A DNA stretch of 64,000 bases from Gymnopilus junonius (taxonomy: Eukaryota; Basidiomycota; Agaricomycetes; Agaricales; Galerinaceae), in NCBI GenBank assembly GCA_015501075.1, contig JADNYJ010000133.1, forward strand, positions 1 to 64,000, given 5' to 3'. The position numbers were made by a program, and so were the translations under genes. The notes under the pieces are model-generated. The model did not search any database. It saw nothing but the letters and a program-made list of their open reading frames with translations, and was not told the origin of the DNA. Within the stretch, counting starts at the first letter, position 1; the number at the start of each line of letters is the position of its first letter. Positions 33,620-47,643 of this stretch are shown here, in pieces.

Positions 33620-36600
33620 ACATAAACCATATATGGGGGCTAACAAATCGTAGGTGTCGACCACAGTCCCGCTCTTCCAGCCAGCACTCCAACGACCTAG
33701 AAAAGATCTATGCAGCCATACGAAATGAAAAGACCACATCTAGCAGCAGCTCCGCCTTCCGGGACGCGTCACACATCCAAAGAGGATATTCGGGAATGCT
33801 TATTCGATGCCAATTCAAGGTGCGACGGGCCCAGACGACTTGGTCAACTGAACAGGATACGAAAGCCTTTCATGTGCCTAAATGTCCGCATCAGACGGTA
33901 TCAAGATCAAGGTGAGAAGGACTACAAGATACCCATGACATCCGAGTGCAGGACAGACTCTGGTGTGCAAAGTCGATTGTACCACGACAGCACCGGAAGA
34001 AATGCATTACAAGGCGCCATTTCTCCCAAATCATTATCATTGCATCAGATCCTCCCAAGCAGTTTCGCCTCGTCCTCTTTATGTTACCTGGTCCGATTTC
34101 TTTGAAGCTCGAAGGGACCCCGCCAGGCCTGCACTATGTCTTGATGAACGGAAACTCTTGCAGGCTCTTGACATGGATTACACAGAGAATTCTGGACAAT
34201 ATGTTCAGTCTCTCCAAGCTTCCTGAACAGCATGAACAGTCAGGAGACTCTGTTCATTTTTCTTGAAGCTATCCCTTGACGTCACACTCGAGACAAAACT
34301 TTGGCGATTCGGGAATCAAAGTGGGATTAATCTGTAAAAAAACAAGCAGATCACATGGAGATGCAATGCTTTATTCAGAGCAAGAACCTTCTGATTATTC
34401 CTGTTCCTATACGGCATCTACGACAGTGCATAACTCGACGCATCGCCGATGCGTAAGAGTGTCACAGGTCACAGTCACGAAGCTAGCTTTCACTGCGGCC
34501 GGGAAAATGTTCTCTTTTCTGGTAATATGCACGTCTGCCATTGCAGAGCCTTGAATTTCTGAAGATAGTCTCATGCTTCTAGAAGAGGTTTCAGAATGCA
34601 GCGCAAGAGAAAGAAGGCACAAAATTATCTTACTGTATTATTTGAATGATAATGTAACCGTGGTCTCTGCTCCTAGATGGTTGAAAAGTTGTGGATGTTC
34701 GACTTCCTGTAAAAAGCGGTCTGAGAGTGTTGCGTCCGAAAACCTTGTGATGGTCTACTGTACATGTCTGGTTTCTGGAGACCCAACCGCGCAAAATAGG
34801 CTCCTTGACAATGCCGGAATGTGTGGATGGGAATGCCGTGTACTGCGCGCCAATCTGTATATCATCTGGATCGAACTGTGCCACATGAGAAGTCAGAATC
34901 TGACATGAAACAGGAAAACAGAAAATCTTGTTTCTTCAGCAACAAATATTTGACCATAGACTATTGTCCGGCAATGCAAAAGAAGGTCTTGTCTGGTAGA
35001 AGCATACTTAGTATTGCAGAATCTGGTGCTTCGGAAGTGGTCTAAGGTTTAAAAAACAGATCTCAGACGGGAAGCAAAAGGAACGGGATATAAAGTTTAC
35101 CTACTGAACTTTGGGACGACACCGCGTATAACCGTAACTTGCTTCAGCGCTGCTTGTTGCTGCTCGAAAGAATCACGACGCATTTGTATGCCGTGTACAA
35201 AGTGGCTTGAAAGAGTTGAAGATTTTGCGGAACCTTCCAACTATATGCGCGAGTGAGACTTGACCTAATCTGTGGGTCAGGTTCAGTGTCTCGGAGTGGG
35301 CCTCCGCTGGAGACATAATGGCCGAGTACACGTAGAGCTGGCTTTGAAACAACTCTGGCATTTTTCAGAGCCGGCTTGAAAACGGGGATTCCACTTCCAA
35401 GGAGCTCCAGCGGTATGTGCCGACATAGAGAATTTAACCATTTATCGAGAAAGGCTAGAGAACAATATGAGCGCAATGTCCTGGCGCACTTCCAAGACCA
35501 ATTTGAGGCGTCCGGTCAATCATGGGCAGATCTTGCGGACCGACCGCGTTGAAGGACTTTCACCTTCTTCGGGTCCCGCTCGACAATGGGCATTCTGAGG
35601 AATTCCCGTTGTTCGCGATACATAAACCTGTTACAAAAAATTAAACCCAGGGTCCGGCAGCATTTCTAAGGCCTACTGGATGTGTCCGGTCAAGGTATGA
35701 TGTTGAGGGCAGTCTGCGGGGCCCGAGGCACGCCCGCCCGGTAGTACCGTCGTGGCACTCAAGGTACCGGACTTCAATATCGACGGTATGGTACAAGGCT
35801 TTGCTCCTTGGAAATCTGACGGCTGGAATCCCTATCACCCATATACAAAGCAGACAGAAGAAAATAATTTCTTTAAAACACCAAAAAAAAATGACCATGG
35901 ATAATAACCGGGATCCCAGTGGGATCCCGCCCAGGTCCCGCATTCTCTAAGTCGCAGTCCCGGAGCCTAGTTAAGTGTGCATAAAGCATAATTTTTGTCC
36001 CCGGGAAGTGAGTTCCCGAGAAACACATCCTTGGATAGGATAGGATGGATCGGATGGATCGGATAGTGAACTTGCAGTGGAAGTGAATCGGATAGGTTAG
36101 GGTTCGTGCAATTTGGCAGAGGTGAGACGGCCGGCGGCTCGCACCCGAAACAGAATTCAGAGATTTCAACAGCCCCTGCCTCAATTCTTATATGTGCGCA
36201 TGCTTATGATAAGTCGGCCGTTATTCATTGTTCTTCATCCTTCAAACCCCCTTGTTATCCAAGTCAGAACTCTCGAACGTTTAGGAAATTACCTTCCGTG
36301 CCAAATGGCCACCAGCAACTCGCAGTCCTGCAGAACTGCCATCTCCGAGTAGTCCACAAACGCCCCTTTTTTTCCGATAACCATTTCCAGCTTTCAAGGG
36401 GGTAACAGGAATTTTGGGTCCGTGGTTTAACATTCCCGTATTGTGGACTCGCCCGGAAACTTTGTTCTGATTTATCTTTATGGCTCACTACTTCATGTCA
36501 AGCATCAAGCAGAACGTTGGCTTTGTATATACATCACCGCGGTCCCTCCGATCAGTAAGCTGTGATTATAGGTTATAGCATTTGCCCGGTTTCCGCAGTG

Positions 36601-37890
36601 GCTGCCCCAATCCCTCTCAGTTTAGCGCGCCTTGAGCTTGCCAATTTGAAGATTCTATGTATACTGCATCTCATTGGAGTAGTTGCATCGTTTTGGAGCC
36701 TCGAACCCTGGAATAACTTTTCTGAAGATATATAGGACCTGCGTTATTATTCCCCAGGGTCCGGCGCCGCGGGATCTTGTCAACACGATGTGGTTAGTCG
36801 TATTGTTCCAAAAACCTGAATTTGACCTTTTCATCGTTGTTCAGAAGATACTACCCCTACCATCCAAAATCTCTAGCGTATCATCGTCGGATCCAGACTT
36901 TAAGGTTCCCCTATCCCAATAGGCGCTGTGAAAAAGATGCGAAATTAGAAGTTGGGCCACAATCCCTTATTCTAGTATCTTTTGATGTCGAAGCTGTGAG
37001 CACCGCAATAGGCTCATGCGCATTCCTGGGGACTTACTGATCCGTTCGCATTACAGGCTTGGCCATTTCCTAAGAAGTACCAAGTTTTACTACTGGAAAT
37101 TTAAACCCGGCTCTTCTCCTTCCTATGCAAAATCGCACATCGTGCATCCCAGTCTACTAACTTATGAGTGTCGAACACGAACAATATGTGAACGGGTAAC
37201 GTACGCTGTTCACCAATTTCCCGTCCAATATTTCTGCGATTACAAACCTTCACCTAGCGGTTACAGTCCTCCGCAAACAGGCACCCATGGTCTTGCGAAC
37301 CGCGTCCCAATTTCCATTCTTAGTTTCAGCTCCCTTGCATAGAAAACTCGCCAGAAACCGGAATGGAGACTGTACGACCCCTCCGAACCTGTGTGCAGGC
37401 TACTATGCATCATGCACTCAAATTCAGCCCCGGTAAACTTTATGAATCCACGCCTGATTCGCGAAGGGTACCAAATTTTCCGAAGACTTACGTGGGTGTC
37501 CTACATTCTATGCACTACTTCGTTGGCGTTAGGGTTTAAAGAAAGTTCAAGACTTGACCAAACCAGGGAAAGTTGCTTAGCCGCCGACTTCCGACACCCG
37601 CTCGGCAGAGAATGCAATTCACAGCTGTCTTCAGACTCATGACTCACGAGTCGTGCCATCCACACCCACAGAAGTAGGCACATCATCATGCGCGTATTAT
37701 GTACCATGGCGATTCAAATTCGCCGTGACAGTGCTCACGAAATTTTTTCATAATGCTCGTTGACCAGACCCAGTACACCGAAACACTGGACTGAAAGCCA
37801 CAACTATTGTTTTAACGTCCGTACTGTAAGTCTGAATTTATTTTTGCAGTATTTATTATGCAGTCATTTATCACCAATTTGAATGATCCT
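33620..37890. other. Gene-poor stretch
   Basis: No gene model supported. A minus-strand run at 35500-35630 (EFLRMPIVERDPKKVKVLQRG) followed by 35144-35476 looks protein-like but has a stop and no recognisable domain. Short tandem GGATAGGAT/GGATCGGAT units lie at about 36033-36065. Confidence 0.4.
36033..36065. repeat. Short GGAT-based tandem repeat
   Basis: Repeats of GGATAGGAT, GGATCGGAT type, about 33 bp. Confidence 0.6.
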
Positions 37891-37900
37891 AGGTTTATTC

Positions 37901-39482
37901 ATGCATCACGCCCTCGCCATCCAGGAAATAATACAGCTGATTTTCGGTAATTTCAGGCTAATTCTACATGGCAATGACATTGAACTTTACTTGAACTGCA
38001 TATGACTGCGAATTTTGGCGAAAAGAAAGAAATGTTCTCCTAAATCTTGCCTTGACGTGTCGAGCGTTCAAGGAGCCAGCCCTCGATGCATTGTGGTGGG
38101 CTATGAACGACTTGACTCTTTTGTTTTCACTTCTCGAGGGATATGACCCTTCAAATGCCGTACGTTTTTAGTTCATACTGACCGATTTCAATCAATTATT
38201 TGCCAGGCGAAACTGAACCTTAGGCCCATCGACTGTGTTCCTTTCTTTTCCTATGCGAACAGAATCAGATTGTATCACTATTGTTATTGGGATCGAAAAA
38301 ATATGCCCTTTCGTGTTCGACTTATGCAAACTGGCAATCATACCGGCATTCTGCCCTCGCTGAAGTATTTTTTCAGCACATCGTATCGCCCCAAACTTCA
38401 TGTATTTGTGGCCCCCAGTCTTCAGGCGGTCTTCGTTGATTTTCCAGCGCACGAAAAAAGCGGCGGAAATATTGAGAAGTTTCTAGCCACACTTTCGCAA
38501 AAATCGCCTCAAATTTCATACCTCAAATTGTCGTGCTCGATATCTGAAGCGTGCTTGCAAGCCATTGTTCGGATGTCATGTCTCAAGCACCTGTCTGTGT
38601 GCCACACGGTAGAAAACCATTTGGTTGCGGGCATTGACCCATCCTTTTTCGAAAATTTTCGTCGCATTCAACGCTTTCTCGACTTCATATAATGGGCTAT
38701 GTCGAGTTCTTTCCCAGCAGGCGCTTCGGGCTCCTCTGCGCCCTTTGATGCGCTGACGGACATGTGCTTGAATTTCATACCTAGCAAGCCATGAATCGTT
38801 TGACAACACATTTTCTGCCACGCCATTTCCTCGCCTACAGAGTCTCTACATATCATATAGCCAGATTGAATCAATGCAGACATCAGAGGTCGCTCATTGG
38901 CGCGACTTCCTCCTATCTTTGCATCAAGTGACAACAGTCAATTTCCAATCTTTAATGATCTCTGTCCGGGTTATCGATGCACCCAGAATGAGCTGCTTGA
39001 CGTTGGCTTCCATTCCAATGTTCTTCACGCTTCACCTCACCTCCCTCTGTATCGCAAATTTCCTCCAATCAATGTCTAAAGTTGATTGCGCTGCAATCAT
39101 CCAGGCCTGGCATCTTATGAAATCCCTTGAGCTTTTTTTACCCCTGTGCCCCGTCAGTTTCGACTACTTGATCGATCTGGTTTCTGGGTTGCCCAACCTG
39201 AACAATTGAAAACTCAACGTGGATTGCCAAAACCCTCCTGTAATCCAAGATGTTCTCATCCTCTCTAGCAAACTCTCCACCCTCGAGTTCTGCAACAAAT
39301 CTCTCCTTCCGAAAGATCCTTTCCATTTAACCGCCTGCCTGGATCGGCTCTTTCCAGAGATTGACCTACAAATACATAAATGTTATGGGGAAGATAACTC
39401 AAAATGGGGGCCAGTGGTCAAGCTCCTTGAAATTCAACAACATTCTAGGAAGGATCAAAGAGTGAGGGAATCTGCAGGGTGA
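37901..39482 (+). pseudogene. F-box protein gene, disrupted in the middle
   Basis: Exon 1 37901-37946 (MHHALAIQEIIQLIF), a 79-nt intron, exon 2 38026-38159 (LALTCRAFKEPALDALWWAM) and a 47-nt intron, then exon 3 from 38207. Exons 1-2 give a clear agaricomycete F-box, the Skp1-binding part of SCF ubiquitin ligases. The frame then stays open to TAA near 38692. LRR-like coding resumes at about 38850-39209 and 39219-39482 (LFPEIDL, WGPVVKLLEIQQHSRKDQRVRE), ending as such proteins usually do. The stops near 38692 and 39209 suggest a pseudogene, though unrecognised introns or base errors are possible. Confidence 0.6.
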
Positions 39483-40254
39483 ATTCTGAAGGCTGAACAG
39501 GAAGGTGGAAAATTGTGGCCCAAGTCAAAGAGGTGGGGGGGAAATTTTTCCGGATGCACTATGCTACGATTCACCCCTTCCTCCCGAGATGGTCCTGGGG
39601 TGCTGAAATATTCATACGTTTAGGGTGGTCAATAACTGGTCAAGTGCTCGATCACACCTGCTCAAATGCCAGATGTAACCTGCACCTGCCCCTCGTCTCC
39701 TCATTTGGCCATCCTCTCCTCATTTGGGCGCATCATCATACTTCATTGTCTTTTCGTCGTTTTATTGTGCAATTGCTTTACTTACTACTTACAACACTGG
39801 CACTAGAGAGCCACATTTTTGTCCAGTTTAGCCAGTCCTTCCCCGACTTATATATCCTATACCCAACATACGATGCAAATGATTTCCATAAACATGTCAG
39901 GGAAAAATACATATCACTGTCTACGGTGATCGACAAAGACTTGAGATTCGAAAAGTTGGATATAGAGGTGGGTATTGACGAAAACCTGGAGGGCGGCTGG
40001 AACTCATGATCAAATCCAAGAGCAAGTAACCGTTAAACAATGTCTCTGATCCGAACTATGATGATCTCCAAGCAACCCCTATGTAAAGGAAAACCTCCCA
40101 TGTATAAGTGAGGGTGGGATGGGCTTCGTAAATGAAAGCGCTATCCACAGCTGGTAGAAGTGAGATTAGATGAACGGGAGGAGACAAGGGGGTATACTGA
40201 TGATAAGGGCGAGGCCGTGCCCCCCACAGAATATGCAAGTAAACAAGACAAAAT
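39483..40254. other. Intergenic
   Basis: A 164-codon frame from 39515 shows no recognisable domain; probably not a gene. Confidence 0.4.
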
Positions 40255-40505
40255 TACATGTCCGGAAGCAGCAGAATTGTTGAATCGGGTATAGAAAAAG
40301 TGGTATCAGCGAAATTCTTAAACTAGGAGGCAGCTGAACCAATAGGGCCAACGCGCTCGGAAGGTCATGTTGGTCTTGTAGAATGGAGGATATCACTGTA
40401 TTTGCTGTAGAGCTCTTTCTTTTTCTCGTTCGTGAGCTCAAAGGATGGTCTGAAGTATTCAAAGTAATCCAACATTAGATCAAAGTCTGGAGAGGCTATG
40501 ACTCC
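40255..40505 (-). repeat. Duplicated 3' end of a FunK1 gene
   Basis: This closely repeats the last coding part and 3' flank of the next kinase (about 40600-40830). It encodes FELTNEKKKELYSKYSDIL and the same downstream sequence around the stop. There is no kinase domain, so it is a partial tandem duplication. Confidence 0.8.
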
Positions 40506-40673
40506 CAGGGATAATAATGCAAAGAAAAAAAAGCTACAAATACATACATCTACAGGAAACAAGATAAAAATGAAGTACATTCCAAGTAATAGGACCGACA
40601 CCATGAGTTGGGTATAGAGAAAGTGGTATCAGTTGTCAAACTAGGAGGCAGCTGAATCAATGGGATCGAAAGG

Positions 40674-43524
40674 CTAGGATGTTCCTGTTGGCCGAGTAGG
40701 ACCGAGGATATCACTGTATTTCTCGTAGAGTTCTTTCTTTTTCTCGTTCGTGAGATCAAAGGTTGGTTTGAAGTGTTCAAAGCAATCCAACAATGGAATG
40801 AAGTCCGGAGAATCTACGTCTTCTAAGTCGTCCAGCATACCATAGAAATCTTCCCAGAAAGCATTTGAACGGCCGATAGGAAACTCATTTTTAACCTTTT
40901 CAGCGTTCTTAACCTCTCTAATCCTTTTGGCCCTTATAACCCGTCCGGTTTCGACATTAACATGTCCAGCCTGAGAGGCCGCAAATTTAGCTTTCATACG
41001 TTCAGAATGAAGAAAGCTCTCGATTGCGTTGTAGCGATCCCGTACAACACCACATAGAGCATGCGCAAGCCACCAACAATCCTTGAAGTCAGCTCCAACC
41101 ATACTTTTAGCACTGCGGAGCTTATTAGAGCAGAAAGCCAACTTCTTCTCGAAGCAGACATTGTAGTCCGATGTCCCCCACGCGTCGGTAAGAGAGTTTC
41201 GTCCACGCGTCGAGTCTTGGTAGAGAAGGAATACGTACGGTAGGATCCAGACAAAAGATTCCAGCTCATGGTGATAATAACGTTCCTCGTGCCCAGTCCA
41301 GTACCCCTTTTGAAGAAGGTGAAGTGCCATGAATGGAATAGTACCCGTTCTGTCGGTGCCAAAGACGCGGGGTTCCCATTGAAGTAGAGATAAGTCAAAA
41401 TCTGTCAAAACTCCGCATCCAGTCTCTTCATCGTACATGAGGTTGTTCAGACTAGGATCGCCGTGTTCAATGAAATTTTTCCAGAGGAACGAATGGCCTA
41501 AACAGAAATAATGCATCATTACTAGAATGTGCTTTTCTGAAGAATTCAACTTACAGACGACGCCCTCGAGCCAGGCTTTGACGAAATCCCAACCCTTGAG
41601 TGTCGTAATCTTCTTCAATCTCTTCATGCCAATGATCCTCATCGTACGATGGCCCTTCCAATTCTGATTGACCATACTCCTCGCGCGCTGTGTCGAAGTT
41701 CCTTTCACATCACCATAGAAGTAAAACTTCGGAAGATGATTGAACATGCTCGGTATCCCTAGATTGCGCCTGTGGTCATCGTGCTGTACCTTGAGTCTGT
41801 CCTCCTCGGCGATTTTGTATATGACCTCCATCGTTAGCCCCTCGTGGCGCCGCTGGACCTCTGGGTGGTAAACTTTACAGACCATTGGCATCTCTCCAGC
41901 ACTGTCATCACGGCCTCTGGAGGCAAAAACAGCTGTGGCCCTGTCCGTAAGACAACGTGCTTGGCAGCACAATGGTTGCTTGGTGTTCAGTTCAACACTT
42001 GATAGTTCAAAGACATGACTTTCGCCTATTTCTTGCCAGAACTTGGCAAAGTCCTTTGAATTCTCCAGATCCTCATGGAAGTTAAGTACGAAAGCGGACA
42101 CAGGGTGTTCCCGCTTGCCTTCATATCCAGCTTCATTTTCAATGTCTGCCCTTGCCACAGGAACAGGAGACATACAGTGTCCACCTACAGCCAAGTGATT
42201 GAGGGCAGGTATGATGCCCCAATCCGCGATTGAGAAGCGTTGAAAGACAAGGAGAAGGATGAGGAAGCGGGGGAAATCGTGGAATATGCTTATGCCTGTC
42301 GACTGAATTATCCCTTGACGATCATAGTAACAAAGAGATATGATGCCATCTACCGACGTTAAAGGAGGTTTGAGATCAGGAAGTCGTACACACTGGGAGG
42401 AAAACATACCAGTGAAGAGCAAACTGATGACGCGATAGACACCCCCGCTGTAAGAAAGCATCTCTAATGCATATGACGCACATTCGAAGCGGTGTGCCTT
42501 GGCTTCTGTGGTGTCCTGTTCAACAGGGATCTCCCAAGTAGGAGAGATTCTGCGTGAATCCCCTTTGTTTCCAGAAGGCACAGCAGCAGGAGTACGCGCC
42601 CTCTTGGCTGAAGGCTGCCCCTCGTCTCCCTCAACAATTGCACCATTGCGGCTTCGTTTGAGGTGCATTTTGTTATCACCTTCCAACTCGTCCTTATCCT
42701 TAGTTTGAATGTTGGACGTCTCAAAGGAAGAGTGGTTCCCCGTGTCCTTTGTGAATACGTGACACTCTAGGTAGGTCACTATGCCTTCCGGGTACCTGTC
42801 CTTGTGAACATCAAATTCCATAGATGCGAGGGTAACTTGCCACGGAAGTTTGGATGGAGGAGGCTTCGTGAAGTCCGGATTTGAATTCCTGTGGGCGTTG
42901 AGAAGAGCCTTCGTCGACGAGATGATAACGCTCGGGTAACAATTGTCGTGTTGGAATTGAATATTCAACATGTCTGGGTCCCGTACTGGAAGATCCCCAG
43001 CAACAACTCTTAGACGGTCAAGAACGTCGTTACATAACCGGACATATGAGCTATAGAACACTGTCTGCGCACTCTGAAAAGCAGCAGAACTGTTACAGTA
43101 TATTAGTGTCCAAACTGCCCAGCAGGGATGGAAGAAACGTACAACACAGTTAAAGATGTTTTGGCCTCGGTATTATCGGCAATGGGCTGGACCACATCGA
43201 AAGCCTTTCTCAAAAGCCCATCCAGAATATCGTCTCTGCTTGTGATAAGACCCTTCTCTTCCTGAGTACCATTGTCGGAGTCTTCAATGGACAGTTCGAG
43301 ACCCGTATTGACAGATATCTTTTTTTCACGTCCGTCGTTTTCATAGATATAGTGGCGCTTCCATTGCAATTTTTGATCTTGTCCTGAACCTTGTCGAGTG
43401 CATCCTTTTCCTTGCTGTCCTTCTTCAGAACCAAGTACAAAAAGTATTTGAGAAGCTCGTCAAAACGGCATTGCACAGCATTCCGCAAATTATGCTCGAT
43501 ATCTTCTTGGATATCCTTCTGCAT
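40674..43524 (-). CDS. FunK1-type protein kinase (copy A)
   Basis: Exons on the minus strand: 43524-43146, 43089-42410, 42349-41555 and 41497-40674 (TAG), about 892 aa. Exon 1 has a one-base loss in a T/A run (43370-43374); one extra base restores both frame and splice phase, so this may be a sequence error. Introns of 56-61 nt. The N-terminal helical region (DIEHNLRNAVQCRFDELLKY) precedes the kinase: CKVYHPEVQRRHEG region, WKGHRTMRIIGMKRL, catalytic HGDPSLNNLM (HGD for HRD), LTDFDLS (DFD for DFG) and GTIPFMALHLL. FunK1 is an agaricomycete-expanded kinase family whose substrates are largely unknown. A TAG removes the last 11 codons found in copy C. Confidence 0.82.
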
Positions 43525-44245
43525 GTGCTATACGCACGGTGGTAAGCAGATGAAGTGGGTTAGAGAAGCACGCACTTACTAGAAAATTTCCGAGGTTATA
43601 ATTCACGCGTTTGGCCCTACATGCCTGTGACCCGGCCGACGCTGATGCATTGATGAGCTACTGTGAAGCGACATTAATACCGCGTAAGGACACCATCTTT
43701 TCTCAAGGTATGTAACGGGATATTTTATTTTTCTGAGGGGCGACCTTTTGAAGGGGAACGTGAACTGTTTGTCACCATAGCATCTGAGAATTAGAACTAA
43801 TCGTCGGTATCGGGCTGGGGGAAATGAAAGTTTTATAGGCCAGAAAAGAGGACGTTGTAGTTGAAAGAAGGGTGGCAGGTCCGTTCATGTACATGTGCAC
43901 CGCCTTCAAACATGAGTAAGTTGGCGAAACATTGGCCACGCATGGCATGTAGCTTTCCTGCGATGCGGATTTACGATGCATACGTTTAACATATCGTGCA
44001 CGATTTGGCTTTGAACATGAGTATATATCATTGAGGTTGTACAGAGCTGTACAAATGACAAAAGTTACAAGGTATATATGATGTAAATCATTTCCACAAA
44101 CAGAAAAATTATAGAGACAATATATTTATAGCTATAGAAGAAACAGTTGACAAAAGCTTGATTCCAGAAGCTGCTGCAGACACCACGAGTTGGATATAAA
44201 GGTGGGTATCGGTGAATCTCCAACGAACTGGAAAGAAACATAACC

Positions 44246-46950
44246 CTACGAGTTGACAGGCCGGAAACATTGAATCAACCGTGAAGGAGCGAGAACTTGA
44301 AGCTTGGCTTGAAGTATTCCAAGCATTTCAACAAGCCACTGAAATCTGGAGATTTTGCTGCCTTCAAGCTCTGCGATGGTTCTTGGCAGAAACTGGCCCA
44401 GAGCGCCTCTGAGTTGGTGATACCCTCGACTGCGAGACACGTTTCTTGCCATAACGGCGAGCGTCTTCAGCAGCATCGGTAACCTGGTCGTTGGCCTTGC
44501 GTAGGATTCCACAAAGATTGTCGGCAAGCCGCCAACAAATTTTGAAGTCGTCTTTAACCATACCTGCCGCTTCCCCAAGCTATTGATTGTAGAAATCTGT
44601 CTTCTCGTCAGCGCAAGTCGCATAAGCCGACGTCATCCAGCAGTCAATAAATTTGTCCCGACCACACTTCGAATCTTGATGCAGCAGGAACTTTACATAG
44701 GGGAGGATCCAGATAAATGATTCCAATCCATGGTGATAAGAACGTTCGAGGCGGCCATCCCAATATCGTTTTGTGAGGAGAGCGATGCCATAAATGGAAT
44801 GGTTCCCATCCTATCAGTTCCAAAGATGCGTGGTTCCCATTGAAGTAAAGACAGATCAAAATCAGTCAAAATTCCGCATCCGTTGTCTTCATCATACATG
44901 AGATTGCTGAGACTAGGCTCGACGAAATTCTTCCAGAGGAAAGCATGACAAGAGACTTTGTCAAATTTAAACTTCTTGCCATGATCAAATATTGACTGAC
45001 ATATAACGCCCTCGAGTCAAACTTTGACAAACTGCCAACCCATTGACTGTCGTAATTTTCTTCAACTTCTTCATGCCAATGACCCTCATCGTACGGTGGC
45101 CCTTCCAATTGTCATGAACCATACTCCTCACACGCTGCGTCGAAGTCCCCTTCACGTCACCATAAAAGTAAATCTTCGGGAGATAATTGAACATGCTCGA
45201 AATGCATAGCTTCGCCCTCTCTTCGTCCTGATGTACCTTGTCTCGGTCTTCCTGGACGATCTCGTATATCACTTCCATCGTTAACCCTTCGTGGTGCCGC
45301 TGAACTTCTGGGTGGTAAACTTTACACACCATTGGCATTTCCGTTTCCCCAAAGCCGTATTCGCCATAGCCTGTGGCAGTGATGTCAGTCGTAGCTCTGG
45401 CCGCAAGGCAGCGAGGTTGCTCATAAGAAAGTTCCTTCACGTCGAGTTCCACGCTTGATAATTCAGTGAAACAATTGCCGCCGACCTTTTCTCTCCAGAA
45501 CTGGGAAAAATCCTTTTGATTCTCCAGATCTTCATGTAGATTAAGGTGAATTTGGTGAACTACTTCTTCCTGCATGCCCTTATGCCCAGTTTCATGTGCT
45601 ACAATGTTGGTCGTTGACTGAGTAGAGGGAGGCCTGCAATGTTCGCGTATGGCCTTTGGATTAAGTGCAGGGACGATACCCCAATCCTCTATTGAGAAAC
45701 GCTGGAACGCAAGGAGAAGGACGAGGAAGCGAGGAAAGTCGTGGAAGGTACTGATGCCTGTCGAGTAGATGATACCTTGACGATCATAGTAATAAAGAGA
45801 GAAGACACCATCTGGTAGATTATGTCTCTGAATAATGAAAACATTATTCAAGGAAAAACGTACCGCTTAAAGGGAGATTGATGACGTGATAGACACCTGC
45901 ACTATAAGAAAACATTTCTAAAGTATATGATGCACATTCGAAGCGGCATGCCACTGCTTCCTTCGTGTTTTTCTCGACAGTGACGTCCCAGGGACAATTC
46001 TTGGCGACTTCTCTTTGCTTCCTGAGGGCGCGACAGTAGGGATACACACACTCTTAGCCGATGGCCCCGTATCACCCCCAAGACTTGAGACTTCGCAGCT
46101 TCGTTTGCATCCGACAATATTTGAGGAATCTTCTTCCAGTCCGTTCTCCGCCTGATTATCCACCGCATTGGAAAGAGGATTATTCCTGCCTCCTTTTCGA
46201 ATACGTGAGATTCCAAGTAGACCATTATCCCTTCAGGATACCTTTCGTCGGCGATATCAAATTCGTTACATGCGAGGGTGGCTTGCCATAGAATCTGAGA
46301 TGGAGGAGGATTAGTGAAATCGGGGTTGGAATCTTTGTGGGTATGCAGGAGAGCAGATCGAGACGAGACCATGACAGCCGGGTAACAATCATCATGCTGA
46401 AATCGAATGTCCAAGGTGTTTGAACACCGTAGCGGGAGGTTTCCTCTGAGATCTTTGCCGGTCAAGAAGTCGTTACATAACCGGACGCACGAACTATAGA
46501 AAACTGCCTCTGTGTCCTCGAAAGCAGCGGCACTGTCGCAACGTATTAAGACAGGAGCTACTAGCGAGCGAATGAGTGGACTTACAATGAGCTCAGCAAT
46601 TTATTCACCTCGGTGTCGTTTGCAATGGGCTGAACTACGTAAAGAGCCTTCCTCAAAAGCCCGTCCAGCATATCATCTCTGCTTGTGATCGAGGCCCTCT
46701 CTTCCTCAGCCAACCGGTCTTGAAGCGTCACGTCAGAAACTTTGTCTCCACCGTGTCCATCATTTTCGTAGACGCAGTAGCGAGTCCATTGCAATTCCTC
46801 GATCTTGGCCTGTAGCTCATCCAATTTCTTCTTCTCCACGCTGTTCTTTTTCAGAACCAGATACAAGAAATGTTTCAGAAGCTCGTCAAAATGGCAATTC
46901 ACAGCGTTCCGCAAGTTGTGTTCGATATCTTGCTTGATATCCGACTGCAT
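44246..46950 (-). pseudogene. FunK1-type kinase pseudogene (copy B)
   Basis: It starts MQSDIKQDIEHNLRNAV at 46950 and follows copy A in order to beyond the kinase core. At least four frame changes occur: near 46200, 46010, 45045, and again after 44750. The catalytic loop reads NFVEPSLSNLM, lacking the HGD triplet present in A and C, so it could not phosphorylate even if frames were corrected. LTDFDLSLLQ and GTIPFMA are retained. The C-terminal third is strongly decayed. Confidence 0.85.
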
Positions 46951-47643
46951 GAGAAGTGCGCTACGCAGTAATAGCGTTAATGTCGTAGGGAATAGGAAAG
47001 TATAAGAATCACCTACTCGAATTAATTTACGCGTCTGGCCCTGAAGCTTCACGCATGGTGCAATTTTTAACCGGCGTTAATTCTGCTGCGCTGGAACTGG
47101 GTATGAAAGAACAATCTCTGGAGGAAGTGGGGCCGTGCGCAAGCAGGTGAATGGACCACCTTAACGGACTTCGCGATTCATGTTGCAGTCTCGAATGAAG
47201 GTTGTACAAGTATATCCGAAGTAGAACGTTTGAATGAAATGTGATAAGCCAGAGCATGCTTCTTTCATAGCCATTAACTCGTTCTTTCAGGCGTCGCTGT
47301 CGATGAATTGCCATAGAGGATGATGTCGCAGTCGGAAGAAGAGTTACAAGTACAATTATGACCGAATTAGTTTCTGACGGCATCACACATATCCAGTGTT
47401 AAGTACTCTTCAAATTCGATTTACTATATACCTGCTTACCTGCCTACATACTACATACCGATGATGAAATATATCAATGGGCAAAAGATAGACAACGTCT
47501 CTGATGACCATCTTCAACGCAAAGAAAAACGTTACAAATACATACAGCTATGGGAAAGAAGATAAAAATGAAGTACATTCCAAGTAATAGGACCGATACC
47601 ATGAGTTGGGTATAGAAAAATTGGTATCAACGCTATTGTCAAA
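46951..47643. other. Intergenic between kinase copies
   Basis: No separate gene. Sequence upstream of copy B (about 47020-47050, GGGCCAGACGCGTAAATTA) resembles that upstream of copy A (about 43590-43615), likely a shared promoter or 5' leader. Confidence 0.5.

Noticed and set aside
36033..36115. Telomere-like repeat because of GGTTAGGGTT
   Set aside because: Only one TTAGGG occurs; the surrounding repeat is GGATNGGAT and not telomeric.
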